Source: Amycolatopsis antarctica
Lineage (GTDB): Bacteria; Actinomycetota; Actinomycetes; Mycobacteriales; Pseudonocardiaceae
Assembly: GCF_002262875.1 (NCBI RefSeq)
Contig: NZ_NKYE01000001.1
Coordinates: forward strand, 372,001 to 436,000
Length of the DNA stretch: 64,000 bases
Direction: 5' to 3'
Under the pieces are notes generated by a model. That model was not told where the DNA came from, searched no databases, and was given only the letters and a program-made list of their open reading frames with translations. This document shows positions 29,109 to 38,902 of this stretch, piece by piece (within the stretch, counting starts at the first letter, position 1; every line of letters begins with the position of its first letter). The position numbers and the translations under genes are program-made.

Positions 29109-31391
29109 TCAGCCGGATGGTTGGACGGCCCAGTCGGGCATCGGGGGGAACGGTGCGAGCCGGTAGGCCGGGGGTTCGGTGCCGTGCAGGTGCCGCACCA
29201 GGTAGTCCCAGGTGCGCCGGGTGACGTAGTGGTACCTGCCCTGGAAGTTGTGCTCGACGCCCGGGACGACGAGCATGTCGACGTCGGCATCAGCGTCGAT
29301 GAGCGCGTCCACCAGGCGCATGCTCTGGTGGGGCAGCACGTTGTCGTCGAGCTCGGCGTCGATCAGCAGGAGCTTGCCGCGCAGGTTGCCGGCGTGCGGC
29401 GTGTTCACCAGCGCTCGACGGCCCTCCTCGGTGATCTCTCCGTGGTTGTGCTCGACCCAGAACGGCAGGTACATCGAGAAGTCGTGCGGGCCGGCCTGCG
29501 CGACCCCCACCGAGTAGAACCCGGGGCGAGTCAGCAGGGCCCGGGCCGTGAAGAACCCGCCACCGGAGTGGCCGGTGATCCCCACTCGGTCGGTGTCGAG
29601 CCACGGGTGGCGGCGTCCGAGCTCGCGGATGGCGGCGACGTGGTCGTCCAGCGCCGCGGCCATGCCCAGATCGCCCTGGGAGTGGTCGAGGAACGCCTTG
29701 CTGCGCACCGGGGTGCCCCGGCCGTCGAGCGCGACGACCGCGAACCCGAGCGCTGCCAGCGCCTCGGGCTCCCCGGTGAACAGGTCGCCGAACGCCGGTG
29801 AGGCCCGGTGGATGTTGGGCCCGGGGTAGGTGTGGTCGACGATGGGGTAGCGCCGCGCCGGGTCGAAGCCGTGCGGGCGCCACAGCAGCCCGTAGATCGG
29901 GGTGTGCCCGTCCGCCGCCGTCGTCCGGAACCGCTCGGGCGGGCTCCAGCCGACCGCCTCCAGCGAGGTCGCGTTCGGAGCCTCGAGTTCGACCAGCACC
30001 TGGCCTTCGTCGCCGAGCACCCTCGTACGAGGCGGGCGGGCGACGGTCGACGCGCGGTCGACGATGTAGTCGCCGCGGGGCGGGCCGACCGCGTCGTGGT
30101 CGAGGTCGTCGTCGGTGATCCGCACGAACCCCCCGCCGTCGAGGTCCACCCGGCAGATCTGACGGATGTAGGGGTCCTCGTGCAGACCGTTGGCCAGGAA
30201 CCACACCTGGCCGCGCTCCTCGTCGACCCGCAGGACCCGGCGGACCAACCACTGCCCCCCGGTGACCCGTCCGAGCAGCTCGCCGTCGGAGGAGTAGCGG
30301 TACAGGTGACCCCAGCCGTCGCGCTGGGACCACCACAGGATCTCCCCCGATTCCAGGATGCGTACCACGGGCGGGGCGTGCAGGTACGGCGCGGGATCGA
30401 CCCGAGTCCGGCCGGTCTCGGCGACCAGCGTCGTCATCGCACCGGTGCCCGGGTCGAGGCGGCGCAGCTCGAGGGTGCGCCCGTCCCGGGACTGGTGCAG
30501 GACGTGCACGGCGTCCTCCTTCTCCCCGGACCACCACCGCCGGTCCAGAGCGTAGGGAGAGGTCAGTACCTCCGGCTCGCCGGACGCGACCAGGTTCTGC
30601 CCGGTACGGATGTCGAGGACGTGCCACGTCATCGTCGCCTGGGCTTCGTCGCCGGGCATCGGGTAGCGGATACGGTGTGCCACCGGCCGCCCGCCGTCGG
30701 ACGGGGCGGCCTCCACCAGAACCTGCTCGGGCAGCTCGCGCTGGTCGATCCGGTGGGTGACCAGCCGGGTGGAGTCCGGCGACCAGGCCGCCACCAGCAC
30801 AGAGTCCAGTCCCAGCAGGGGCAGCTTGACCTTCGTGGCCGCGTCGGGGAACCCGCCGTAGTCCCAGTGCGGCTCGGCGTCGTCGGTGAGTGCGAACTCC
30901 CGCTGCCCGTCCCGGCTGCGCACCCACACGTTGCCGTTCCGCCGGAACGCCACCCACGCCCGGTCCGGCGAGACGATCTCCCCCGGCCCCACCGGGGGGC
31001 CGTCCTCTACCTGCTTGCAGGTCCCGGTGCGATCCGACCACTCCCACCGCGCGTCGAATGCCGAGAAACGGATCACTTCGGGATCCCGGCCGGGGACCTC
31101 GAACTCCACGGAGGTGAGCGGCAGGTCGTCGGCCTCCACCGCACGCCCGGACGCCTGCGACAGCGCCGCGGCGAGCCGCTCGTGATCGAACGCGCCGCGC
31201 CTGGTGCCCGCCGCCGGGGCGACCAGGACGTACCGCGTCCCGGACCAGTACCGGAACCGAGCACCGTCGTCGGACCACTGCGGTACCACCGCGGCCTGCG
31301 GGACCAGTCGGGCCCGGTACGGCGCGAGCATCTGCTCCGCGCGCGCATAGTCGATGTCGGTGAGGTGGACGCGCCCAGCCGGGTCGCTCAT
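29109..31391 (-). CDS. S9-family prolyl/dipeptidyl peptidase (DPP-IV-like)
   Basis: 760 aa. The N-terminal two-thirds form a beta-propeller-like domain of short beta repeats; the C-terminal third is an alpha/beta-hydrolase. The nucleophile Ser is in GHSGGGFF (near residue 609), the Asp in DAELDDNVLPHQSM (near 680) and the His in VPGVEHNFQ (near 714). This is the layout of dipeptidyl peptidase IV. No signal peptide is seen, so it is probably cytoplasmic and acts on peptides. AGAAGGG precedes the ATG by 8 nt. It is divergent from the AAA gene across a 343-bp gap. Specificity for Pro at P1 is inferred from family only. Confidence 0.88.
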   Translation of the reverse strand: MSDPAGRVHLTDIDYARAEQMLAPYRARLVPQAAVVPQWSDDGARFRYWSGTRYVLVAPAAGTRRGAFDHERLAAALSQASGRAVEADDLPLTSVEFEVPGRDPEVIRFSAFDARWEWSDRTGTCKQVEDGPPVGPGEIVSPDRAWVAFRRNGNVWVRSRDGQREFALTDDAEPHWDYGGFPDAATKVKLPLLGLDSVLVAAWSPDSTRLVTHRIDQRELPEQVLVEAAPSDGGRPVAHRIRYPMPGDEAQATMTWHVLDIRTGQNLVASGEPEVLTSPYALDRRWWSGEKEDAVHVLHQSRDGRTLELRRLDPGTGAMTTLVAETGRTRVDPAPYLHAPPVVRILESGEILWWSQRDGWGHLYRYSSDGELLGRVTGGQWLVRRVLRVDEERGQVWFLANGLHEDPYIRQICRVDLDGGGFVRITDDDLDHDAVGPPRGDYIVDRASTVARPPRTRVLGDEGQVLVELEAPNATSLEAVGWSPPERFRTTAADGHTPIYGLLWRPHGFDPARRYPIVDHTYPGPNIHRASPAFGDLFTGEPEALAALGFAVVALDGRGTPVRSKAFLDHSQGDLGMAAALDDHVAAIRELGRRHPWLDTDRVGITGHSGGGFFTARALLTRPGFYSVGVAQAGPHDFSMYLPFWVEHNHGEITEEGRRALVNTPHAGNLRGKLLLIDAELDDNVLPHQSMRLVDALIDADADVDMLVVPGVEHNFQGRYHYVTRRTWDYLVRHLHGTEPPAYRLAPFPPMPDWAVQPSG

Positions 31392-31734
31392 GTCGGAGCC
31401 CTTCTCTTGATGGGATTAGGCCGACCACGTCACACCATGACGCCGCGTCGAGCTCTACTCGAATGTGAGCCACATCATGAGGCTTGCTATGTACGGTGGT
31501 CGAACGCTGGACCCCGCCGCCGGGTGTCCCGGTCGGCGGACCCGGCCGCGGGGTAGCGCTCGCCAACAGCGACCGAGGACTGGAGCAGCTTCCAGTCCGT
31601 GTCGTCGGGGAACCCGAGCGGTCGTGTGGGCGGTATGCCCCAATCCGTTTCCTTGTCGTCGGGGGTAGTCGCTACCGTCGGTCCCGGGCGCACCGGAAGG
31701 CCGCCCCGGGGGACGAGGCTGGGATGACACCGAC
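31392..31734. other. 343-bp divergent intergenic region
   Basis: It separates the S9 peptidase and AAA ATPase genes. The only clear structure is the perfect dyad GGTAG-TCG-CTACC at 31664-31676, 58 bp before the AAA start, which could be an operator. No convincing -35/-10 pair and no small gene with a ribosome-binding site is evident. Confidence 0.4.
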
Positions 31735-34700
31735 ATGACTTCCGTGCTGATCGGACGAGACCACCCCGCGGAACTTCTCCGCGGGGTGGTGCGCCGGGCC
31801 GCGGGCAGCCACGGCGGGCTGGTCCTGGTCACCGGCGAGGCGGGTATCGGGAAGACGACGCTCACCACCGGTGCGGCCGCGGAGGCCGCCGAACAGGGCG
31901 CGCTGGTGCTGCACGGCGCGTGCTGGGACTCCGACAGCGCGCCCGGCTACTGGCCGTGGGTACAGGTGATCCGTGCGCTCCGGCGGACCGCGGGCGAGCA
32001 GGAGTGGGCGGAGGTCGAACGGGCGGCGGGCAGCACGCTGGCCGCACTGCTGGGCGAGTCGCGCACCGCCGAAACCATCGGCGACTTCGCGCTCTACGAC
32101 GCGGTGACCACCGCGCTGGTGACGGTGTCCGCCCGCAGGCCGGTGCTCGTGGTGCTCGACGACCTGCACTGGGCGGACGCCGCCTCGCTCTCCCTGCTGG
32201 AGTTCGCCGCGCGGCACACCTGGTTCGAGCGACTGCTGATCGTCGGAACGTACCGCGACGTCGAGGTGGAGGCCCCGGAACATCCGCTGTGGCCGCTGAT
32301 CACGCCACTGGTCGCGATGGCCACCACGGTCACGCTCACCGGCCTCGAACCCGAGGACGTCGCCGCCCTCATCGCCCGCACGGTCGGCGAGGAACCCGGC
32401 GCCGCGCTGGCCGCCGAGGTACACCGCCGCACCGGCGGCAACCCGTTCTTCGTCGAGCAGACCGCCCGGCTCTGGAGCAGCGGCGGCTCGGTCACCGCCG
32501 TTCCGCCCGGCGTCCGGGACGCGCTGCAGCGCCGCATGTCCCTGCTGCCCGCCCCGGTCCGCCGGATGCTCACCGACGCAGCCGTGCTGGGCCGCGAGTT
32601 CCACCGTCAGGTACTGGCCGCCGCCGCGTCGACGCCGGTGCCGCGGATCGACCGGCTGCTGGACCAGGCGGTCACCTCCCGGCTCGTCCTCGCCCGCGGC
32701 TCCGGCACCTTCTCCTTCGCCCACGACCTGGTGCGCGAAACGCTCTACGAGGCGCTCGACGAGGCCGACCGCTGCCGCAGGCACGCCGAGATCGTCCGTT
32801 CCGTCGACCGGGTACCCGCGGTGGCCGGACGGATGCTGCCCGCGGAACTGGCCGGGCACGCGTACCTGGCCGGTGCCGAACTCGATCCGGCACGTGCCGT
32901 GGACCGGCTCGTCACCGCCGCGCGGGACGCCTCGGGCAGGCTGGCCACGGCCGAGGCGATCGAGCACTACCGGCGCGCCTACGAGCGGGTCGGTGCCGTC
33001 GACGACCGGCGCAGGCGGGTGATCGTGTCCCTGGACTACGGCCGCGAGCTGGACCACGACGGCGACCGGGACGGTGCGCTCGTCGTGTTCCGGGTGGCCG
33101 CCGACGCCGCCAGGGAGAGCGCGGATCCGGCGCTGCTGGCCAGGGTCGCGCTGACCGTCTACCGGGTGGACGTGGCGCCCACGGCGGATCGCTGGGAGGT
33201 GGACCTGCTGCTCGACGCCTACCGTGCGCTCGCCGGGCCGCTGCCCGAGGCGGAGCCCCGGCTGGACCGGCTGGCGCGGGAACTGACCGTGCGGGTGGCG
33301 GAGCTGGCGCGCGGCGGCGCGGACGACGACTCGCTGACCTTCGGGCTGTGGGCCCGGCACGACGCGATCTGGGGGCCGGGCAGTGCCAGGGAGCGGGTGG
33401 GGATCACCGAGGAGCTGATGGCCCTCGCCCGCCGCACCGCCGACCACGAGGTCGAGTACTTCGCCGCCTCGTTCCGCTGGGTGGCGCTGCTGGAGCTGGG
33501 CGACGAGCGCTACCTTGACCAGTTCCACGAGTTCGTGGCCTCGGCGAAACGTGCCCGGCTGGCCCGATCGGACTTCGCGTCCTCCGTGGACCAGAGCATC
33601 ATCTACGGGCTGATGGGCCGCTTCGCCGAGTCCGAGGTGTTCCTGGACCGCGCGCTGGAACCGTTCGGCGACAACGTGCACAGCCACTTCACCTTCATGA
33701 CCCACCACCTGCGCTGGAACTGCTGGCTGCTGCAGGGACGGTTCGGCGAACTCGCCGAACTGCACCAGGAGCTCGCGGCCGCCGACCACCCGTTCCCCCG
33801 GCTGCTGGAGGGCGTGACGGCCGCCGAGCAGGGGGACGCCGCCGCGCTCGCGGCGCTGGCCGAGCCGCTCGCCGCGGAAGGGCCGTATCCGATCGACTTC
33901 GAACCGATCTGGCTGCGCCTGCAGGCGCGGATGGCCGTGATCACCGGGGACGCGGCGATGCGCGAGCGGGCACGGGCGGACCTGCTGCCGTACGCCGGGC
34001 AGTGGCTGGTGGCGATCTACGGCTGCGACATCGGCGGACCGGTCGCCTACTGGGTCGCCGAACTCGACGCCGCGGCGGGCGACTGGGACGCGGCGGTGGA
34101 CGGCTTCACCGAGGCGCACGGTTCCGCCGACCGGCTGCAGGCCAGACCGTGGTCGCTGCTCGCAAGGGAGGGGCTGGGCCGGGCGCTGCTCGGCCGCGGG
34201 CACGCCGGCGACCTGGCGGCCGCGCGCGAGACGCTGGCGGCGGTGGCAGGTGAGGCCGCGACGCTGGGCGTACGGCATGTCGCGGAGGCCGCCGGGCGGC
34301 AACTCGCCGAGGCCGGTCCGGTCGATATCGGTCCAGCCGACTCGGCCACCGGCGGTTCGGCTCCCGGCGGCGATCCCTTGCCCGCCAACGAGTTCCACCG
34401 CGACGGCGCGGTCTGGTCCGTGCGGTTCGGCGGGCGGTCCGCGCACCTCCCGGACGCGAAGGGCCTGCGCGACCTGCACCTGCTGCTCGGCAGGCCGGGC
34501 ACCGACGTGCCCGCCGTGCGCCTGCTCAACCCCTCCGGTGGCGATGTCGTGGTGGCGGCGAGGGGAATGGGCGGCGACGCGGTGCTCGACGAGGAGGCGA
34601 AGGCGGCCTACCGCCGCAGGCTCGACGGGCTGGACACCGAGATCGACCGGGCCGTGGAACGCGGAGACGACGACCGGGCCGCCGCGCTGGACCGGGAACG

Positions 34701-34929
34701 TCAGGCGTTGCTGGACGAACTGCGCTCCGCGGCCGGGCTCGCCGGCCGCACCCGCAGGCTCGGCGACGAGGCCGAACGGGCCCGCAAGACCGTGACCGCC
34801 CGCATCCGGGACACCCTGCGCAAGCTCGACGCGGTGCATCCCGAACTCGCCGCGCATCTGCGCGCCTCCGTGGTCACCGGCGCGAGCTGCGGCTACCGTC
34901 CCGGCGTCGAGACACGCTGGCGGCTCTGA
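31735..34929 (+). CDS. large AAA/STAND-type ATPase, predicted regulatory protein
   Basis: 1064 aa. The N-terminal AAA_16 module has Walker A GEAGIGKT (34-41), Walker B LVVLDDLHWADAASLSLLEF and a sensor-like arginine segment GTYRDVEVEAPEHPL. The middle (about 330-850) consists of helical TPR-like repeats. The C-terminal region (about 875-1064) has a conserved module (RDLHLLLGRPGTDVPAVRLL) and a charged coiled coil (RRRLDGLDTEIDRAVERGDD). It resembles LuxR/LAL regulators but shows no LuxR HTH, so it more likely works as a signalling ATPase than a direct DNA binder. The terminator at 34984 follows. Ligand and targets unknown. Confidence 0.75.
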   Translation: MTSVLIGRDHPAELLRGVVRRAAGSHGGLVLVTGEAGIGKTTLTTGAAAEAAEQGALVLHGACWDSDSAPGYWPWVQVIRALRRTAGEQEWAEVERAAGSTLAALLGESRTAETIGDFALYDAVTTALVTVSARRPVLVVLDDLHWADAASLSLLEFAARHTWFERLLIVGTYRDVEVEAPEHPLWPLITPLVAMATTVTLTGLEPEDVAALIARTVGEEPGAALAAEVHRRTGGNPFFVEQTARLWSSGGSVTAVPPGVRDALQRRMSLLPAPVRRMLTDAAVLGREFHRQVLAAAASTPVPRIDRLLDQAVTSRLVLARGSGTFSFAHDLVRETLYEALDEADRCRRHAEIVRSVDRVPAVAGRMLPAELAGHAYLAGAELDPARAVDRLVTAARDASGRLATAEAIEHYRRAYERVGAVDDRRRRVIVSLDYGRELDHDGDRDGALVVFRVAADAARESADPALLARVALTVYRVDVAPTADRWEVDLLLDAYRALAGPLPEAEPRLDRLARELTVRVAELARGGADDDSLTFGLWARHDAIWGPGSARERVGITEELMALARRTADHEVEYFAASFRWVALLELGDERYLDQFHEFVASAKRARLARSDFASSVDQSIIYGLMGRFAESEVFLDRALEPFGDNVHSHFTFMTHHLRWNCWLLQGRFGELAELHQELAAADHPFPRLLEGVTAAEQGDAAALAALAEPLAAEGPYPIDFEPIWLRLQARMAVITGDAAMRERARADLLPYAGQWLVAIYGCDIGGPVAYWVAELDAAAGDWDAAVDGFTEAHGSADRLQARPWSLLAREGLGRALLGRGHAGDLAAARETLAAVAGEAATLGVRHVAEAAGRQLAEAGPVDIGPADSATGGSAPGGDPLPANEFHRDGAVWSVRFGGRSAHLPDAKGLRDLHLLLGRPGTDVPAVRLLNPSGGDVVVAARGMGGDAVLDEEAKAAYRRRLDGLDTEIDRAVERGDDDRAAALDRERQALLDELRSAAGLAGRTRRLGDEAERARKTVTARIRDTLRKLDAVHPELAAHLRASVVTGASCGYRPGVETRWRL

Positions 34930-34983
34930 CCGCGGAACGCGCCCCGTACGGCCGGAAACCCTTGTGCCGCAAGGGACACATAC

Positions 34984-35018
34984 ACGGCGGGCCCGGCCGT
35001 GATGGCCGGGCCCGCCGT
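34984..35018. terminator. bidirectional hairpin terminator
   Basis: Perfect 15-bp stem ACGGCGGGCCCGGCC with its complement, 5-nt GTGAT loop, between the convergent AAA ATPase and ABC permease genes. Confidence 0.75.
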
Positions 35019-35028
35019 GCTTCCGCGG

Positions 35029-35880
35029 TCACTTCCGGTTGTACAGCCGCATGGTGAGCGTGCCGAAGACGAGGATGAGCGCCCCGGCGGCGACGAGCAC
35101 CCACAGGGTCGCGCCCGCGTCCGGCGTGCCGTTCATCAGTCCGCGTACCGAGGCGACGAGCAGCGTGATCGGGTTGACGTCGACGAAGGCCTGCAACCAG
35201 CCCGGCATCGTCCCCGGGTCGACCAGGATGTTGCTGAGGAACGTCAGCGGGAACAGCACCAGCATGCTGACCCCCATCACCGACTTCTCCGAGCGCATCA
35301 GCAGCCCGAACATCGTCCAGATCCAGGAGAAGGCGAACGAGAACGCCACCAGCATCGCCACGCCCAGCAGCACACCGGCGAGCCCGCCGGCCGGCCGGAA
35401 GCCGAGGACCAGGCCCAGCGTCAGGATCACCGCGGACGCCAGCAGGTAGCGCACCGCGTCGCCGAGCAGGTAGCCGACCAGCGGCGCGGGCCGCCAGATC
35501 GGCAGGGTGCGGAACCGGTCGAACACGCCCTTGCTGATGTCGGTGTTCACCGACACCCCGGTGTACATCGTCGTCATGACCACGCTCATCACCATGATTC
35601 CCGGCAGCAGGTACTGCAGGTAGTCGGTGACCGAGCCGTTGCCCAGCGCTCCGCCGAACAGGTACGTGAACATCAGCGTCATCATGATCGGGAACGCGGT
35701 GACGTCGAAGAGCTGCTCGGGAACGTGCTTGATCTTCAGCATCGACCGCCACCCGAAGGTGATCGAGGCCGACAGCGCGCTCGGCCGTGGCGGCTGCTCG
35801 ACCGCGATCAGCACGTTGGCCAGGTTCTCGGCCGAGGGGGCGGCCAGTTCGAGTTCGTCGTCCTTCGTGGCCGTGGTCAT
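35029..35880 (-). CDS. ABC-2-type exporter permease (DrrB-like)
   Basis: 283 aa, about six membrane helices after a 50-residue hydrophilic N-terminus, with the ABC-2 pattern [21 protein letters not shown] and [20 protein letters not shown]. DrrB-like permeases pair with a DrrA ATPase to export drugs or lipids. Its start overlaps the ATPase stop (ATGA at 35877-35880), so the two are translationally coupled. The operon is completed upstream by the flavin reductase gene. Confidence 0.87.
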   Translation of the reverse strand: MTTATKDDELELAAPSAENLANVLIAVEQPPRPSALSASITFGWRSMLKIKHVPEQLFDVTAFPIMMTLMFTYLFGGALGNGSVTDYLQYLLPGIMVMSVVMTTMYTGVSVNTDISKGVFDRFRTLPIWRPAPLVGYLLGDAVRYLLASAVILTLGLVLGFRPAGGLAGVLLGVAMLVAFSFAFSWIWTMFGLLMRSEKSVMGVSMLVLFPLTFLSNILVDPGTMPGWLQAFVDVNPITLLVASVRGLMNGTPDAGATLWVLVAAGALILVFGTLTMRLYNRK

Positions 35881-36872
35881 GCCACTGCCTCCTTCGCGTC
35901 ACGGTGCCCGGCGGGCTTGTTGGTCAGGGCCAGGAAGACCTCGTCGAGGCTCGGCTGGCCGAGGGAGAAGTTGTCCACGGTGATGCCCTCGCCGGCGAGT
36001 TCGGCCAGCGCGCGCGAGGCGTGCACCGCCGCGCCCTGCTCGGTGCCGTCGTTGATCCGGGCGGTCAGCGCGAGCGGGTCGGCGTCGAGCTGCACCGGGG
36101 CGTCCAGGACGCGGTTGAGCAGTTCCTCGGCGCGCGGCCGCTGCTCCGCGTCGCGGAGCCGGAGGTGTACCGCCCCGGCCCCGACCGACGCCTTCAGCTC
36201 GCCCTTCGTGCCCTCGGCGATGACCCGCCCGTGGTCGATCACGGCGATCCGGCTGGCGAGCTGGTCGGCCTCGTCGAGGTACTGCGTGGTGAGTAGGACG
36301 GTGGTGCCCTGCGCGACCACCGCCCGGACGATGTCCCAGACCTGGTTGCGGCTGCGCGGATCCAGCCCGGTCGTCGGCTCGTCCAGGAACAGCAGGTCGG
36401 GGGTGTTCAGGATGCTGGCGGCGATGTCGATCCGCCTGCGCATCCCGCCGGAGTAGTTCTTCACCTGCCGTTTCGCGGCCTCGGTCAGGCCGAAGGCGTC
36501 CAGGAGCTGCTCGGCCCGCGCGTACGCCGCGGGCTTGCGGTGCCCCAGCAGCCGGGACAGCAGCACCAGGTTCTCGGTGCCGGTCAAATCCTCGTCCACG
36601 GAGGCGTACTGGCCGGTGAGGCTGACCCGGGTGCGCACGGCGTCCGCCTCCCGCACGACGTCGTGGCCGAACACCCTGGCCTCGCCCTCGTCCGGGCGCA
36701 GCAGGGTGGCCAGCATCCGCACGGCCGTCGTCTTGCCGGCACCGTTCGGCCCGAGCACCCCGTACACGGAGCCCGCGGGCACCGTCAGGTCGATGCCGTC
36801 CACCGCCCGGTTCTTGCCGAACACCTTCACCAGCCCGGAGGTCTCGATGGCCGGTGCCTCGGTTGCGTTCAT
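35877..36872 (-). CDS. ABC exporter ATPase (DrrA-like)
   Basis: 331 aa. Walker [10 protein letters not shown] (41-49), signature [12 protein letters not shown], Walker [13 protein letters not shown] and the DrrA-type C-terminal extension ([16 protein letters not shown]) that anchors the ATPase to its permease. It powers the overlapping permease gene product. ATG 36872 has GGAAAGAG 1-2 nt away and lies 26 nt after the flavin reductase gene. Family members confer resistance to anthracyclines or export polyketides and lipids; the cargo here is unknown. Confidence 0.9.
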   Translation of the reverse strand: MNATEAPAIETSGLVKVFGKNRAVDGIDLTVPAGSVYGVLGPNGAGKTTAVRMLATLLRPDEGEARVFGHDVVREADAVRTRVSLTGQYASVDEDLTGTENLVLLSRLLGHRKPAAYARAEQLLDAFGLTEAAKRQVKNYSGGMRRRIDIAASILNTPDLLFLDEPTTGLDPRSRNQVWDIVRAVVAQGTTVLLTTQYLDEADQLASRIAVIDHGRVIAEGTKGELKASVGAGAVHLRLRDAEQRPRAEELLNRVLDAPVQLDADPLALTARINDGTEQGAAVHASRALAELAGEGITVDNFSLGQPSLDEVFLALTNKPAGHRDAKEAVA

Positions 36873-36898
36873 GCTCTTTCCTTTTCCTCTGTCGTCGT

Positions 36899-37474
36899 TC
36901 ATGACACGTAGGGGCGTGCGGCCCGCGCGTCCCGCAGCGCGAGGCCCCACCAGACGAGCTGGTCGAGCAGCGAGGCCGCGGCGCGCAGCCTGCTGTCGGT
37001 GTCGTGCGGTGTGCCGTCGTCGCCGAACTCGCCGTCCAGCAGGTCGAATCCGAGGCTGTCGCGCACCGTGACCATGTGCAGTTCGGTGAAGACCGTCCGG
37101 AGCGCTTCGACGGCGTACATGCCGCTCATCCGGCAGCCGTAGGAGACGAAGCCGACCGGTTTCGCCTGCCACTCGTCGTAGGCGTAGTCGATCGCCTGCT
37201 TGAGCGAGGCGGGGAAGCTGCGGTTGTACTCCGGTGTCACCACCACGAACGCCTCCGCCCGCTCGATTCGCCCGGTGAAGGCCGACATCGCCGCGGTGGG
37301 CTCGGCCGGGTAGCCGGCCGGGAAGTCGAACGCCGCGAGATCGACCACGTCCAGCTCGACGTCCCCCCTCCGCCGCGCCACCCCGGCGAACCAGTCGCCG
37401 ATCGCGCCGCCCGCGCGGCCGTCGCGGGTGCTGCCGATCAGCAGCGCGACGCCCAACGGTGACGTACCGGTCAT
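36899..37474 (-). CDS. NADPH-dependent FMN reductase / quinone reductase-like flavoprotein
   Basis: 191 aa flavodoxin-like fold: [21 protein letters not shown], then [21 protein letters not shown] (FMN loop) and KPVGFVSYG, typical of the NADPH-dependent FMN reductase/azoreductase family (PF03358). GGAGG lies 5 nt before ATG 37474. It is first in an operon with DrrAB-like exporter genes 26 nt downstream, suggesting reductive modification of an aromatic or quinone compound coupled to export. The link is inferred from position. Confidence 0.87.
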   Translation of the reverse strand: MTGTSPLGVALLIGSTRDGRAGGAIGDWFAGVARRRGDVELDVVDLAAFDFPAGYPAEPTAAMSAFTGRIERAEAFVVVTPEYNRSFPASLKQAIDYAYDEWQAKPVGFVSYGCRMSGMYAVEALRTVFTELHMVTVRDSLGFDLLDGEFGDDGTPHDTDSRLRAAASLLDQLVWWGLALRDARAARPYVS

Positions 37475-37802
37475 CGACGCCTCCACGCTCGTTGTTACCG
37501 CTTCCCCCCGCAGGCGCGAGATCGGCACGCGCGTGCCGCTGGATCGGATCTGGCGGCTCGGATGTGGCCGCTGGAACCGGCGGTCCGGAGCTGGCGAACT
37601 CGGTCCGGCGAGGTTGCCGGACGCCGGACGGACGCGGCCCGGCGTCATCCGGCGTCATCCGGCGGGGGAGCGTGCCCGCGCTCGCGTTGCGGGGGGTGCC
37701 GCCCCTGGTTAGCGTTTCCGCGAGGGATCTGACGCGAAGCGGGAGGTCGTAGCCGATACGTCCCGCCAGGCCCAGTCGGTCCCCGTCGGGGAAAGAGAAC
37801 TG
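37475..37802. other. 328-bp divergent intergenic region
   Basis: It lies between the flavin reductase operon (minus) and the BrkB-type gene (plus). It contains a tandem GCGTCATCCG pair around 37643-37662 and a promoter-like sequence at 37687-37715. No gene is seen. Confidence 0.5.
37687..37715 (+). promoter_or_regulatory. sigma70-like promoter for the BrkB-type gene
   Basis: TTGCGG (37687-37692), 17-bp spacer and TAGCGT (37710-37715), close to the actinobacterial housekeeping pattern, about 88 bp before the ATG. Confidence 0.45.
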
Positions 37803-38867
37803 ATGGTCGAAGCGAAGAACGGCACCACAAGGGCGGACACCGCCGAGGGAACCGCGGACGGTGAGCCGCCGAAGAAGGAGGGGCTGCTCCCGCGGATGCG
37901 GCGGAAGTACCCCTGGCTCGATCACGTGGTCAGGGCGAACGACGCCTTCACCGAGCGGTACGGCAACCACTACGCCGCCGCGATCACCTACTTCAGCGTG
38001 CTGGCGCTCTTCCCGCTGCTGATGGTCGGCTTCTCCGTCGCCGGGTTCATCCTGATGGACAACGAGAACGCGCTGAACCAGCTCAAGGACGGCATCACCT
38101 CCTCCGCGCCCGAAGGCCTCGGCGACTTCCTGAACCAGATCGTCACGGCCGCGCTGGACTCCAAGGCCGGCATCGGCGTCTTCGGCCTTGTCCTCGCGCT
38201 GTACTCCGGCATCGGCTGGATGACGAACCTGCGGGACGCGCTCACCGCACAGTGGGGTCAGCAGAAGCAGCAGCTCCCGCTGGTCTCGACCACGCTGAAG
38301 GACCTGCTGGCGCTGGCCGGGCTCGGCGCGGCGCTGATCGTCTCGTTCGGCCTCACCGCCATCGGTGGCGGCGTCGGCAAGTTCCTGCTGGAACTGGTCG
38401 GCCTGGAGAACCAGGGCTGGGCGGTGTTCCTGCTGCGCGTCGCCACGATCCTGCTGTCGCTGGCCGCCAACGTGCTCGTCTTCATGTGGGTGATCGCGCG
38501 GCTGCCGCGGCAGAAGGTCTCGCTGCGCAGCGCCGTCCACGGCGCGGTCATCGCGGCGATCGGCTTCGAGGTGCTCAAGCAGGTGGCGACGGTCTACCTC
38601 GCCAGCGTCGCCAGTTCGCCGAGCGGGGCGCTGTTCGGCCCGATCATCGGTCTGCTCGTCTTCTCGAACCTGGTGTCCCGCTTCCTGCTGTTCGTGACCG
38701 CGTGGACGGCGACGTCGAAGGAGAACGTGGTCGCCGTCGTGCCGCCGCCCGCCCCGGCGATCATCCGGCCCCGGGTGCAGGTGCAGCGCGGGATGGGACT
38801 GGGCGCGACGGCCGGGGTGTTCGGCGTCGGTGCCGTGCTCGGCTGGCTCGGCAGGCGCCGCGGCTGA
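37803..38867 (+). CDS. YihY/BrkB-family integral membrane protein
   Basis: 354 aa. After a hydrophilic N-terminus come about six helices with the family landmarks [20 protein letters not shown] and a C-terminal [21 protein letters not shown] final helix ([19 protein letters not shown]) is followed by RRRG. Once annotated as RNase BN; members are now treated as membrane proteins of unknown transport or envelope function. GGGGAAAGAG is 4 nt before the ATG. Confidence 0.88.
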   Translation: MVEAKNGTTRADTAEGTADGEPPKKEGLLPRMRRKYPWLDHVVRANDAFTERYGNHYAAAITYFSVLALFPLLMVGFSVAGFILMDNENALNQLKDGITSSAPEGLGDFLNQIVTAALDSKAGIGVFGLVLALYSGIGWMTNLRDALTAQWGQQKQQLPLVSTTLKDLLALAGLGAALIVSFGLTAIGGGVGKFLLELVGLENQGWAVFLLRVATILLSLAANVLVFMWVIARLPRQKVSLRSAVHGAVIAAIGFEVLKQVATVYLASVASSPSGALFGPIIGLLVFSNLVSRFLLFVTAWTATSKENVVAVVPPPAPAIIRPRVQVQRGMGLGATAGVFGVGAVLGWLGRRRG

Positions 38868-38902
38868 GGGGCCTATGCTCCCCATGACACGAAGGGGTGA
38901 TG

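Noticed and set aside
31672..34857. 1061-codon open frame antisense to the AAA ATPase gene
   Set aside because: Shadow frame of high-GC coding DNA; composition is Arg/Gly/Pro-rich with no domain.
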